Assembly: GCA_947448105.1 (NCBI GenBank)
Contig: CANFNE010000115.1
Coordinates: 1 to 7,832, forward strand
Direction: 5' to 3'
DNA from: Burkholderiales bacterium
GTDB lineage: Bacteria; Pseudomonadota; Gammaproteobacteria; Burkholderiales; Burkholderiaceae_C
DNA length: 7,832 bases
Numbering within the stretch: the first letter of the stretch is position 1; every line of letters begins with the position of its first letter. A program made the position numbers and the translations under genes. This document shows, piece after piece, positions 1 through 6,382 of the stretch. A model generated the notes under the pieces. It was given only the letters and a program-made list of their open reading frames with translations. It did no database searches and had not been told where the DNA came from.

Positions 1-1552
1 CGCTTTCCCAGCGCTGCTGCCAGGCCGGGGCGCTGGGGGCGGCGGCGGCGCGCAGGGTTTCTTCCAGCGCGTAGTGCAGGCCCCGGCGTGCGCAAATCGC
101 GGCCAGCGCGGCGCGGACGTCGGCGGCGCAGGCGTCGCGCACCGCGTCGGTGGTGGCGCGCACGTCCAGGCTGAAAGTGCAGCGCCCCGGCACCACGTTC
201 ATCGAGCCGTTGGGCACCTGCAACATACCCATCGTGGCCACCACGTCGGGCACGCTGGCGGCACGCTTCTCGGCAAACAGCGCCAGCTCGGCCACGGCGG
301 TGGCGGCGTCGCGGCGCTGGTCCATGGGCGTGGTGCCGGCGTGGCTGGCCATGCCCACCACTTCACCTAGGTAGCGCACGCTGCCATTAATGGAGGTGAC
401 GATGCCCAGTGGCATATCCAGCGCATTGAGCACCGGGCCTTGTTCGATGTGCACTTCCACAAAGCCCAGGTAGCGCGCCGGGTCGCGTCGCAGGGCGGCA
501 ATGTCGTCCACGTTGAGCCCGGCCTGCGCCATGGCCTGGCGCATGGAAATGCCGTCGGCATCGTGCTGCTCCAGCCAGGCCATATCAAACTGGCCGGTGA
601 GTGCGCCCGAACCCAGAAACACCGCTTTGTAGCGCTGGCCTTCTTCTTCGGAAAATCCGACCACTTCAATGCCAAAGGGCAGGCGCCGCCCGGCGCGGTG
701 CAGCGCCTGCACGCAGGCCATGGGCACCAAAATTCCCAGGCGGCCATCGTATTTGCCGCCGTTGCGCACGGTGTCAAAGTGGCTGCCCGTGAGCAGGCGC
801 GGGGCGCTAAGGTCCTGTCCGTGATAGACGCCCACCACGTTGCCCACGGCGTCTTGGCTCACTTCGTCAAAGCCGCACTCGGTCATCCAGGCTTGCAGGT
901 CATGGGCCACGGCGCGGTGCGCGTCGGTCAGGTAGGTGACGGTCAGTTCGCCGCGTTCGGCAAAGCCGGGGTCGCTGTGCACCGCCAGGCGCTCGGCCCA
1001 TTCCCACACCAAGTTGCCCTGTTCAGGCGTATGTCCCAGCTTGTCGTTCAAGCGGATTTCGGCAATGCGGTGGATGTTGCGCAGGCACTCGGCGCGCTCA
1101 AAGTCGGGGTGGTTTTCCAGGCGGCGCGCCAGCGTGGCAATGATCTCGGTCTTGCCCAAACCCAGGCCGCGAGGCCCGCGCACCGCCAAGATAAACGGAA
1201 AGCCAAACTTTGCGTTGTAGGCCGCGTTCAGCGTCTGAATGCGCTCAAACTCTTCGGGCGTGCAGTCGGTCAGGCCGGCCTTGCCTTGCTCGTTGCGCGA
1301 CTCTGCGGTCAGCGTCTGGCTGACCATGGCTTTGCCGGCCAGCTCAGGGTGGGCGCGAATCAGCGCGAGTTGGGCGTCGTGTCCGCCCTCGCGCACCACT
1401 TGCGCCAGCACCAGTTTCAGGTGCACCAGGCTGGCAAAGGGCCGGTGCGCGGCAGCAGTGCGCGCAATCCAGGGGGAATGCTCGTAGGTGCCGTCCAGCA
1501 GCGCGACGCATTCGTTCACCGTGGCGGTGTTGAGTTGGTCCAAGGTCAGCAT
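1..1552 (-). CDS. uraD: Fused OHCU decarboxylase / allantoate amidohydrolase (3' end off left edge)
   Basis: This is a two-domain ureide-pathway enzyme; 517 codons are visible and the C-terminus lies beyond position 1. Residues 1 to about 172 are an OHCU decarboxylase (UraD), which turns 2-oxo-4-hydroxy-4-carboxy-5-ureidoimidazoline into (S)-allantoin. They carry AHPELAGK with the catalytic His68, AESRNEQ (84-89 region) and FGFPFILAVRG (116-126). From about 200 onward it is an M20 metal-dependent amidohydrolase of the allantoate amidohydrolase/hydantoinase type. It shows GSHFDTV (His258), KYDG (Asp269), SEEEGQR (Glu303/304), VHIEQG (His368) and ASHAGTTPM with the dimer-bridging His404. The last metal ligand should lie off the edge. 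The ATG is 6 bases after the puuE stop, with GGAAG upstream inside the puuE end. The frame stays open from 1552 to the edge. The amidohydrolase could instead act on another ureide or carbamoyl-amino acid, but the neighbours favour allantoate. Confidence 0.9.
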   Translation of the reverse strand, partial: MLTLDQLNTATVNECVALLDGTYEHSPWIARTAAAHRPFASLVHLKLVLAQVVREGGHDAQLALIRAHPELAGKAMVSQTLTAESRNEQGKAGLTDCTPEEFERIQTLNAAYNAKFGFPFILAVRGPRGLGLGKTEIIATLARRLENHPDFERAECLRNIHRIAEIRLNDKLGHTPEQGNLVWEWAERLAVHSDPGFAERGELTVTYLTDAHRAVAHDLQAWMTECGFDEVSQDAVGNVVGVYHGQDLSAPRLLTGSHFDTVRNGGKYDGRLGILVPMACVQALHRAGRRLPFGIEVVGFSEEEGQRYKAVFLGSGALTGQFDMAWLEQHDADGISMRQAMAQAGLNVDDIAALRRDPARYLGFVEVHIEQGPVLNALDMPLGIVTSINGSVRYLGEVVGMASHAGTTPMDQRRDAATAVAELALFAEKRAASVPDVVATMGMLQVPNGSMNVVPGRCTFSLDVRATTDAVRDACAADVRAALAAICARRGLHYALEETLRAAAAPSAPAWQQRWES

Positions 1553-1558
1553 GGGCGT

Positions 1559-2518
1559 TTACTTCCAGACAAAGGCCGAGGCCGCGTCAAAAGGATGAGC
1601 CGTCTTCCAATGGCGGGCGATGTCCACCCGACGCGCTACCCAAACCCGGTCGTGCGACTGCACGTAGTCCAAAAAGCGCTGCAGCGCACGCATGCGTCCG
1701 GGCCGGCCCAGCAGGCGGCAGTGCATGCCGATGCTCATCATGCTGGGTCGCTCATCGCCTTCGGCGTAGTGCACGTCAAAGGCGTCGCGCAAGTATTGGA
1801 AAAACGGGTCGCCGTGCGAATAACCCTGGGGCAAGGCAAAGCGCATGTCGTTGCAGTCCAGCGTATAGGGCACGACCAGATGGGGGCTAAGCGTGCCGTC
1901 GCTCTTTTGCACTTGCAGCCAGAACGGCAGGTCGTCGCCGTAGTAGTCGCTGTCGTATTCCAGGCCTTGGTCAGCCACCAGGCGGCGGGTGTTGGGGCTG
2001 TCGCGCCCGGTGTACCAGCCTGCGGGCATATGGCCGGTGAGGTTTTTGATGGCTTGCAGGCCGCGCGCCATGTGTTCGGCTTCCACCGATGCGTCTATGG
2101 TTTGGTAATTGATCCAGCGCCAACCGTGGCAGGCGATCTCGTGGCCGAGTTCGACAAAGGCGGTGGCCACTTCGGGGCAGCGTTCCAGCGCCATGCCCAC
2201 GCCAAACACGGTGAGTGGCAGGCCGCGCTGCTCAAACTCGCGCAGGATGCGCCACACGCCCACACGCGAGCCGTATTCGTAAATGCCTTCCATGGTCAGG
2301 TGCCGGTCGGGGAAGGACGGCGGGCTGAACATCTCGGACAAAAACTGCTCGCTCCCCGCGTCGCCATGCAGCACCGAGTTTTCGCCGCCCTCTTCAAAAT
2401 TCAGCACAAACTGCACCGCCACACGGGCCTTGGCCGGCCACTGGGCATGGGGCGGCGTGCGGCCATAGCCGAGCAAGTCGCGCGGGTAGCGGGGGGTAGC
2501 AGAAGCGGGTGTGTTCAT
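1559..2518 (-). CDS. puuE: Allantoinase PuuE (polysaccharide deacetylase family)
   Basis: The predicted 319-residue protein belongs to the PuuE type of allantoinase. This type opens the ring of (S)-allantoin to allantoate and has a NodB-like deacetylase fold rather than the cyclic amidohydrolase fold of AllB. Diagnostic stretches are RDLLGYG (13-19), FVLNFEEGGENSVLHGD (37-53), GHEIACHGWRW (125-135) with the two His residues of the NodB second motif, and the later GWYTGRDSPNTR and YDSDYYGDDLPFW blocks. Length fits the family (about 300-320). The ATG at 2518 was chosen because GAGG (2525-2528, minus strand) sits 6 bases upstream and overlaps the gntR stop. A longer reading to 2917 would run through gntR in another frame. 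It is the middle gene of the gntR-puuE-uraD operon and catalyses the step between the two reactions of the fused protein downstream. Confidence 0.93.
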   Translation of the reverse strand: MNTPASATPRYPRDLLGYGRTPPHAQWPAKARVAVQFVLNFEEGGENSVLHGDAGSEQFLSEMFSPPSFPDRHLTMEGIYEYGSRVGVWRILREFEQRGLPLTVFGVGMALERCPEVATAFVELGHEIACHGWRWINYQTIDASVEAEHMARGLQAIKNLTGHMPAGWYTGRDSPNTRRLVADQGLEYDSDYYGDDLPFWLQVQKSDGTLSPHLVVPYTLDCNDMRFALPQGYSHGDPFFQYLRDAFDVHYAEGDERPSMMSIGMHCRLLGRPGRMRALQRFLDYVQSHDRVWVARRVDIARHWKTAHPFDAASAFVWK

Positions 2519-2526
2519 GGGGGGCC

Positions 2527-3249
2527 TCAATAGGTAGGAAGCAGGGCCGCAGACAGGTCTGCGGTGTGCGGATCGAGATGCAAGTTTTGTTCCACGGCAG
2601 CCAGGTGGCGCTCCATCAAGGCGGCGGCGGCGTCCCCATCGCGTTGCTCCAACGCGTCCACGATGCGTTCGTGCTCCAGTTGGGAATGCAAGGCGGAGTG
2701 GGACGACTGGTACATGAGCGCAATCAGCGAAGAGCGGCTGAGCAAATCGGCCAGCAGCTGCGCCAGCACCTCGTTGCCGCCAAGGCGTGCCAGCACCACA
2801 TGAAAGTCGGCCAGCAAACGGGTGCGCCCCGGCACGTCGGTGCGGGCCACGGCAGCGGCCTCGTCGCGCAAATGGGCGCGCAGCTCGGCGATTTGCCGGT
2901 CGGTGATCTGCGCGCACAAGCTGCGCACCATGGCAGCCTCCAGCATGGTGCGCACCTGGAACACCTGGCGCGCCTCGGCCACGCTGGGTGTGGCCACAAA
3001 GGCGCCGCGCGCGGGCTCCAGCGTCACTAGCCGGTCGCGGCTGAGCTGGTTGAGCGCCTGGCGCACCAGCGTGCGCGAGACATGAAAGATATCCGCAATC
3101 TTTTGCTCTGAGAGCTTGGTGCCCGGCATCAGCCGCCGCTCAATAATGGCCGCCGTGACCGACTCCACAATGCGCGCCGACGCGCTTGCAGGCGCGGAGC
3201 GGCCAGCGCCAAGGCTGGCGACCAGTGTGAGCGGGGGGCGGGCGGACAT
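2527..3249 (-). CDS. GntR-family (FadR/FCD) transcriptional regulator of purine/allantoin genes
   Basis: The predicted 240-residue protein has a winged helix-turn-helix at about residues 24-90 (GTKLSEQKIADIF, then VSRTLVRQALNQLSRDRLV and RGAFVA). An all-helical FCD effector domain follows at about 95-225. The FCD metal-site histidines are visible in DFHVVLARLGGN, LEHERIVDALEQRD and MERHLAAVE. The Asp usually four residues before the first His appears to be Leu, with an Asp two residues before instead. FCD domains commonly bind small carboxylates with a metal; the ligand here is inferred to be a ureide or related intermediate. It is the first gene of the operon, 8 bases before puuE, so it probably regulates itself and the two catabolic genes through the TGTATACA sites upstream. 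Start ATG at 3249 begins MSARPP; the N-terminal 23 residues look disordered and a later start is possible. Confidence 0.88.
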   Translation of the reverse strand: MSARPPLTLVASLGAGRSAPASASARIVESVTAAIIERRLMPGTKLSEQKIADIFHVSRTLVRQALNQLSRDRLVTLEPARGAFVATPSVAEARQVFQVRTMLEAAMVRSLCAQITDRQIAELRAHLRDEAAAVARTDVPGRTRLLADFHVVLARLGGNEVLAQLLADLLSRSSLIALMYQSSHSALHSQLEHERIVDALEQRDGDAAAALMERHLAAVEQNLHLDPHTADLSAALLPTY

Positions 3250-3276
3250 GGGTGGATGGGCTTGCTTCGGTCAATA

Positions 3277-3286
3277 GTGTATACAA
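3277..3286. promoter_or_regulatory. Putative GntR operator, proximal copy (GTGTATACAA)
   Basis: The core TGTATACA (3278-3285) is a perfect 8-bp palindrome 28 bases upstream of the gntR start. TTGTATACAA-like palindromes are typical operators of FadR-subfamily GntR proteins. On the minus strand it reads TTGTATACAC and could overlap a -10 element (TATACA or TACACT), which would suit autorepression. No good -35 is visible, so the promoter itself is not called. Confidence 0.55.
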
Positions 3287-3294
3287 TTTTCCCG

Positions 3295-3325
3295 AAGCGC
3301 CTCAGCTTGAGCCGCGCGCTTTTTT
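3295..3325 (+). terminator. Possible intrinsic terminator on the plus strand
   Basis: AAGCGC (3295-3300) can pair with GCGCTT (3316-3321). Inside it, CTCA (3301-3304) pairs with TGAG (3308-3311) around a 3-base loop, with a 4-base bulge CCGC. A run of six T follows at 3320-3325. It would act only on plus-strand transcripts, and no plus-strand gene lies upstream, so its role is unclear. On the minus strand the same hairpin has no U-run. Confidence 0.3.
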
Positions 3326-3409
3326 AGTCTAAAGTGGTTATTCAAGGCGAATTAAAAGCTGCTGCCATGGCTTTAAACAGCCCCGTCAATACATCGCCAG
3401 GCCTTTGGT

Positions 3410-3419
3410 TTGTATACAC
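3410..3419. promoter_or_regulatory. Putative GntR operator, distal copy (TTGTATACAC)
   Basis: This 10-base site is the exact reverse complement of the proximal copy. The two palindrome centres are 133 bp apart in the gap between the toxin remnant and gntR. A repeated exact 10-mer placed this way supports a real binding site and possible looping or cooperative binding by the GntR protein. The role is inferred from position and symmetry. Confidence 0.5.
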
Positions 3420-3471
3420 TTTTCTACTTCGGGCGCCTGCATTTGCGGCGCGCTACCCACCTGGGGTTCGC

Positions 3472-3959
3472 TCAATGGGCGATCAGCGGCTGTGGAACGC
3501 CTTTGTCAGACAAGGCGTGGCCCAAAAGCACCATGGCATTTGCGACTGTGGTGTTGGCAAAGTCGGTCCCTTGAAAAAACAAGGGCAGCGCCATTTGTCG
3601 AGCCAGCGCGTAGGTATACAGGTCGCCCAGATTCAGCCGGGCCTTGGGGTCAACCTTGTGGTGGCGCTCGGCGCCGGCCACAAAATGCGGCAAGGACTCT
3701 TGCGTAAAGTCAACCTTTTCCACTTGCAGTGCCACCAACAGGGCTTCCACCTGCTGGGCGCCAGCCGCGCCCTTGGCGTTAAAGGCTGCAAGCCAAGCCT
3801 CGGCCGTGTGGCAGCGCCCATGTACAAGCGGCCGGTTTTTTCCATCGCGGCAATGAACAGCGGCGCGGCAGGTTCCCCCATCAGAATGCACAGCAGCACC
3901 GATGAATCCACGATGGCCTCGGCCAAAGTGACCGGCACCAGGGCCGGCGCCGCTGTCAT
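3472..3959 (-). pseudogene. vapC: Frameshifted PIN-domain (VapC-type) toxin
   Basis: The gene would encode a PIN-domain ribonuclease toxin, but two reading frames are needed. The first, from ATG at 3959, gives AIVDSSVLLCILMGEP with the first active-site Asp18, and reads as toxin up to MGAAT (codon ending at 3807). Read on, it leaves the family and stops at 3633. The second frame resumes with AEAWLAAFN at 3804 and continues through LNLGDLYTYALA and FQGTDFANT to a stop at 3472. Adding one base between 3804 and 3807 (CG to CNG) restores a 162-residue protein with all four acidic residues: Asp18, Glu54, Asp113 and Asp133. Neither frame alone keeps them, so the product should be inactive if the base is truly missing. 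The ATG overlaps the antitoxin stop as ATGA, the usual coupled arrangement. Intact, it would be somewhat longer than the common 130-140 residues, with short extensions at both ends. Confidence 0.8.
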
Positions 3960-4222
3960 TGCGGCAGCCCGTCTGCGTTGTACAGAACCTCGTTTATGGG
4001 CCGCGCGTCCAGCACGGGCAGCGCGTGCATGGCTTGCAAAATACCCGCAATGGACTGCGCGTCGCGCGCGGGCTTGGCCGCTGTGCCACGCAAGCTGCGC
4101 GCCTCTTCCAGCAAGTGGATGGCCTCTTTGTTCATCGATCGGTGATTGCGCAGCGCCTCGGCGGCCAGCCAGTCTTTCAACTCAGGAGGCATTTTTTTGA
4201 TCAGCAGCGTGGCTTCGGTCAT
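3956..4222 (-). CDS. vapB: Ribbon-helix-helix antitoxin of the VapB/FitA type
   Basis: The predicted 88-residue protein has a ribbon-helix-helix DNA-binding fold at residues 4-42: a short strand (ATLLIKK), a first helix (PELKDWLAAEALRN) and a second helix (SMNKEAIHLLEEAR). A charged linker follows, then a C-terminal tail INEVLYNADGLPQ that resembles the toxin-wrapping tails of VapB antitoxins. Such proteins neutralise the PIN toxin and repress their own promoter with it. The ATG at 4222 starts the fold immediately and has AAAGAG 6 bases upstream; a longer reading to 4321 adds no conserved sequence. It overlaps the toxin start by four bases (ATGA). With the toxin frameshifted, it may now be an orphan antitoxin. 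I saw no clear promoter or operator in the gap to lysR (4223-4333). Confidence 0.8.
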   Translation of the reverse strand: MTEATLLIKKMPPELKDWLAAEALRNHRSMNKEAIHLLEEARSLRGTAAKPARDAQSIAGILQAMHALPVLDARPINEVLYNADGLPQ

Positions 4223-4333
4223 GGCGGGCTCTTTGGGGCGATTTGGATAGCTAAATGGTGGCGTAGTGCAATCTCTGCGGCAAGCAAATGTCCCTGCCTT
4301 CGCCTGATTTGTTACCAGCAAGCACGACTATTC

Positions 4334-4358
4334 TTGAGGCGATTTAAGCGCCCCTCAA
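4334..4358 (-). terminator. Hairpin straddling the lysR stop codon
   Basis: TTGA (4334-4337) pairs with TCAA (4355-4358) and GGCG (4338-4341) with CGCC (4349-4352), leaving a 7-base loop and a two-base bulge. The hairpin includes the lysR TGA. Downstream on the minus strand comes GAATAG, not a U-run, so it may be an mRNA-end structure rather than a strong intrinsic terminator. Confidence 0.35.
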
Positions 4359-5251
4359 TCCCGCAAATGCGCCCGCACAAACTCCCTGAAATACGCCATC
4401 GCCGGCGCCTCGGTGCGCCCCGCCAGCGTGACATAGGCAAAGCGCGCGGTGGCGCGCAAGGCGGGCGCTAGCGCGAGTTCGACCAGGCTGCCGTCTGCCA
4501 GGCCGCTGCGGGCGGTGGCCATCACGCCCAAAAAGACGGCGTCCGTCTGAGCTGCCGTTTGCACCAAGCTGGCCACGTCGTCGCAGCGCAAGGTCACCAT
4601 CTCGGACGGGTTGGCCTGCGGGCCAAACTGGTCTACCAACGCGCGGGCCACTTCGTCTGATAAGGGCGTGGACGCCACGGGGTAGCGCAGCACGTCGGCC
4701 AGCGTGACGCTTTTTTGCGCTGCCAGCGGATGGCCAGCGCGCACCACCAGGCCCGCACGCAGCTCGGCCAGGGATTCAATATTGAGGTCGCTGGCCGGAA
4801 CAACGCGGCGCATGTCCACCACCATCGCGTCCAACTGGCGGCTGCGCAGCTGCAAGACCTGCAACTCCACCGGCCCTTGCGTGACCGCCACGCGCATGCC
4901 TGCCCGGGTGGACGCCGCGCACATCAGCGGCACCAGCAAGAGCGCCGCCGGGCCCGATCCCAGGCCCACGCTGATGCTGCCCCGGCCACCGTCTTGCAGC
5001 AGTTTGGCGCTTTGGCGCAGTTCGGCGGCCTCGCGAACAATGTGGCGCGCCCGGGCCACCACGTCTTGGCCCAGCGGCGTGAGTTCATTGCGCTTGCCAA
5101 TGCGGTCGAGCACTTTGGCGCCAAGCTCGGTCTCCAGGCTCTGGATGCTGCGGCTCAGCGCCGACTGCGTCAGAAACAGTTTCTCGGCCGCGCGGCTGAA
5201 AGAGCCCGTGTCAGCCAACGCCAGCAGGTGTTCCAGGTGCTTGATGTTCAT
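4355..5251 (-). CDS. LysR-family transcriptional regulator
   Basis: The predicted 298-residue protein has the usual LysR length and layout. An N-terminal helix-turn-helix spans about residues 3-62 (LEHLLALADTGSFSRAAEKL, then TQSALSRSIQSLE and RNELTPLG). A coiled linker and a periplasmic-binding-like effector domain follow from about residue 90 to the end. The start MNIKHLEHLL is the canonical LysR beginning; further upstream codons in frame look non-coding. It is divergent from the Bug receptor gene, and the AGTT-N11-AACT box lies between them. It therefore probably controls the receptor-hydrolase pair and itself in response to the imported compound or its hydrolysis product. The effector cannot be read from sequence. 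Confidence 0.9.
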   Translation of the reverse strand: MNIKHLEHLLALADTGSFSRAAEKLFLTQSALSRSIQSLETELGAKVLDRIGKRNELTPLGQDVVARARHIVREAAELRQSAKLLQDGGRGSISVGLGSGPAALLLVPLMCAASTRAGMRVAVTQGPVELQVLQLRSRQLDAMVVDMRRVVPASDLNIESLAELRAGLVVRAGHPLAAQKSVTLADVLRYPVASTPLSDEVARALVDQFGPQANPSEMVTLRCDDVASLVQTAAQTDAVFLGVMATARSGLADGSLVELALAPALRATARFAYVTLAGRTEAPAMAYFREFVRAHLRD

Positions 5252-5274
5252 GCCCGTACGCGCCCATTTTGATG

Positions 5275-5293
5275 AGTTTAATGAATGATAACT
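5275..5293. promoter_or_regulatory. LysR-type binding box AGTT-N11-AACT
   Basis: Perfect 4-base inverted arms (5275-5278 and 5290-5293) flank 11 bases, matching the T-N11-A pattern of LysR recognition sites. The site lies 24 bases before the lysR start and about 60 bases upstream of the expected Bug-gene transcription start. This is the usual recognition-site position for activation with autorepression. The surroundings are AT-rich against a GC-rich background. Confidence 0.5.
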
Positions 5294-5307
5294 AGAAAAA
5301 TAATACA

Positions 5308-5337
5308 TTGGACACATTGATTTGTGCGCCCTACCAT
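5308..5337 (+). promoter_or_regulatory. Candidate sigma-70 promoter of the Bug receptor gene
   Basis: TTGGAC (5308-5313) and TACCAT (5332-5337) are separated by 18 bases. Each matches the consensus at four or more positions. The LysR box lies 14 bases upstream of the -35, and the start codon about 40 bases downstream of the -10. The weak -10 would suit an activator-dependent promoter. Confidence 0.35.
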
Positions 5338-5378
5338 TTGCGCCACACCCCGCCCCTGTCCATTTTTTGGAGCCCGCC

Positions 5379-6377
5379 ATGCACATCACTTTCGGAAATT
5401 CACTGCGCGCCTTCGGCGCCCTGTTTGCCAGCCTGGCGCTTGCCGCGTCTGCGGTGGCGCAAAGCTATCCGTCCAAACCGGTCACGGTATTGGTGCCCTA
5501 TCCCGCAGGCGGCCTCTCAGACGTGATTGCGCGCACCGCCAACACGGCCTTGGGCAAACACCTGGGCCAGCCGGTGATCGTGGACAACCTGGGCGGCGCC
5601 AGCGGCTCGATTGCGGCGCAAAAGGTGCTGAACGCCCCGGCCGACGGCCACCTGGTGTTCCAGGGCTCGCCCAATGAGCTGATCCTGGCACCGCTGGCGA
5701 TTTCTGCCATCAAATTCAAGAGCGAAGACTTTCGCCTGGTTCAGATGATTGCCACGGCGCAGATCGGCTTTCTGGCGCGGGCCGACTTGCCGGTGAACAC
5801 TGTGGATGAGTTTGTGGAATACGCCCGCAAGGCGGCCAAACAAGGCAAGCCCGTCACCTACGCCAGCGTCGGGCCCGGCTCGTTTTATCACCTGCTGGGG
5901 GAACAGCTGTCCAAGGTCACCGACATTCCCATGATCCACGTGCCCTACAAAGGCGCCGCACCCGCCGAGCAAGACTTGCTGGGCGGCCAGGTGGACATCT
6001 TTTTGGCGCCCTATGGAAAAAAATACCTGGAACTGCACAAAACCGGCAAGCTCAAAGTACTGGCCCTGCTCAACCCCACGCGTCTGGACAGCGTGAAAGA
6101 CTTCCCCGCCATCGGTGAAAGCAAGTCGCTCAAGGACTTCAGCTTCAACATCTGGACCGGCTACTTTGTGAAAAAAGACACACCCGAGCCTGTGGTTGTC
6201 GCCTTGCACAAAGCCATTACCGAAACCTTGGCCGACCCAGCGGTGCACGCTGGCCTCGAAGCCAACAGCCTGCTGACCGCGCAGCCCTTGCCTCTGGCGG
6301 CGGTCGGTAAAGTCTATGCGGACGGCACGGCGCAGTTCCGCGCCATTGCCAAGTCCATCAACCTGCAGCCCCAATAA
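5379..6377 (+). CDS. Bug/TctC-family periplasmic tripartite tricarboxylate transport receptor
   Basis: The predicted 332-residue secreted solute receptor has a signal peptide at residues 1-27 (basic start, hydrophobic ALFASLALAASAVA, cleavage expected after AVA before QSYPSKP). Family blocks are VLVPYPAGGLSD (the canonical VPFxPGGxxD ligand loop), GSPNELILAP, GPGSFYHLLGEQL and HVPYKGAAPAEQDLLGGQVDI. Such proteins capture small carboxylates or amides in the periplasm, usually for a TctAB membrane pair. None is present here, so this is an orphan receptor, as is common in Burkholderiales. GGAG (5369-5372) is 6 bases before the ATG; a longer in-frame reading to 5322 would cross the promoter. It is followed 5 bases later by the M20D hydrolase, which suggests that the ligand is that enzyme's substrate. 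The specific ligand is unknown. Confidence 0.92.
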   Translation: MHITFGNSLRAFGALFASLALAASAVAQSYPSKPVTVLVPYPAGGLSDVIARTANTALGKHLGQPVIVDNLGGASGSIAAQKVLNAPADGHLVFQGSPNELILAPLAISAIKFKSEDFRLVQMIATAQIGFLARADLPVNTVDEFVEYARKAAKQGKPVTYASVGPGSFYHLLGEQLSKVTDIPMIHVPYKGAAPAEQDLLGGQVDIFLAPYGKKYLELHKTGKLKVLALLNPTRLDSVKDFPAIGESKSLKDFSFNIWTGYFVKKDTPEPVVVALHKAITETLADPAVHAGLEANSLLTAQPLPLAAVGKVYADGTAQFRAIAKSINLQPQ

Positions 6378-6382
6378 GCACC

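Noticed and set aside
440..2533. A 697-codon open reading frame on the plus strand
   Set aside because: It lies wholly antisense to the fused uraD gene and puuE, both of which have clear conserved motifs. Its composition (Ala, Gly, His, Val, Gln rich) is typical of a shadow frame in GC-rich DNA.
3612..3619. A third GTATAC-containing site inside the toxin remnant
   Set aside because: The flanks (G and G around GTATAC) do not match the exact TTGTATACAC repeat, and it lies in coding sequence, so it is probably chance.
3334..4200. A 288-codon plus-strand frame across the toxin-antitoxin region
   Set aside because: It is antisense to the PIN-domain remnant and the antitoxin, which have recognisable motifs and an ATGA overlap. 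The plus-strand product resembles no family I know.
4245..4256. A TAGCTA palindrome upstream of the antitoxin as a possible autorepression operator
   Set aside because: Six-base palindromes are frequent by chance, and I found no repeated or extended arms.
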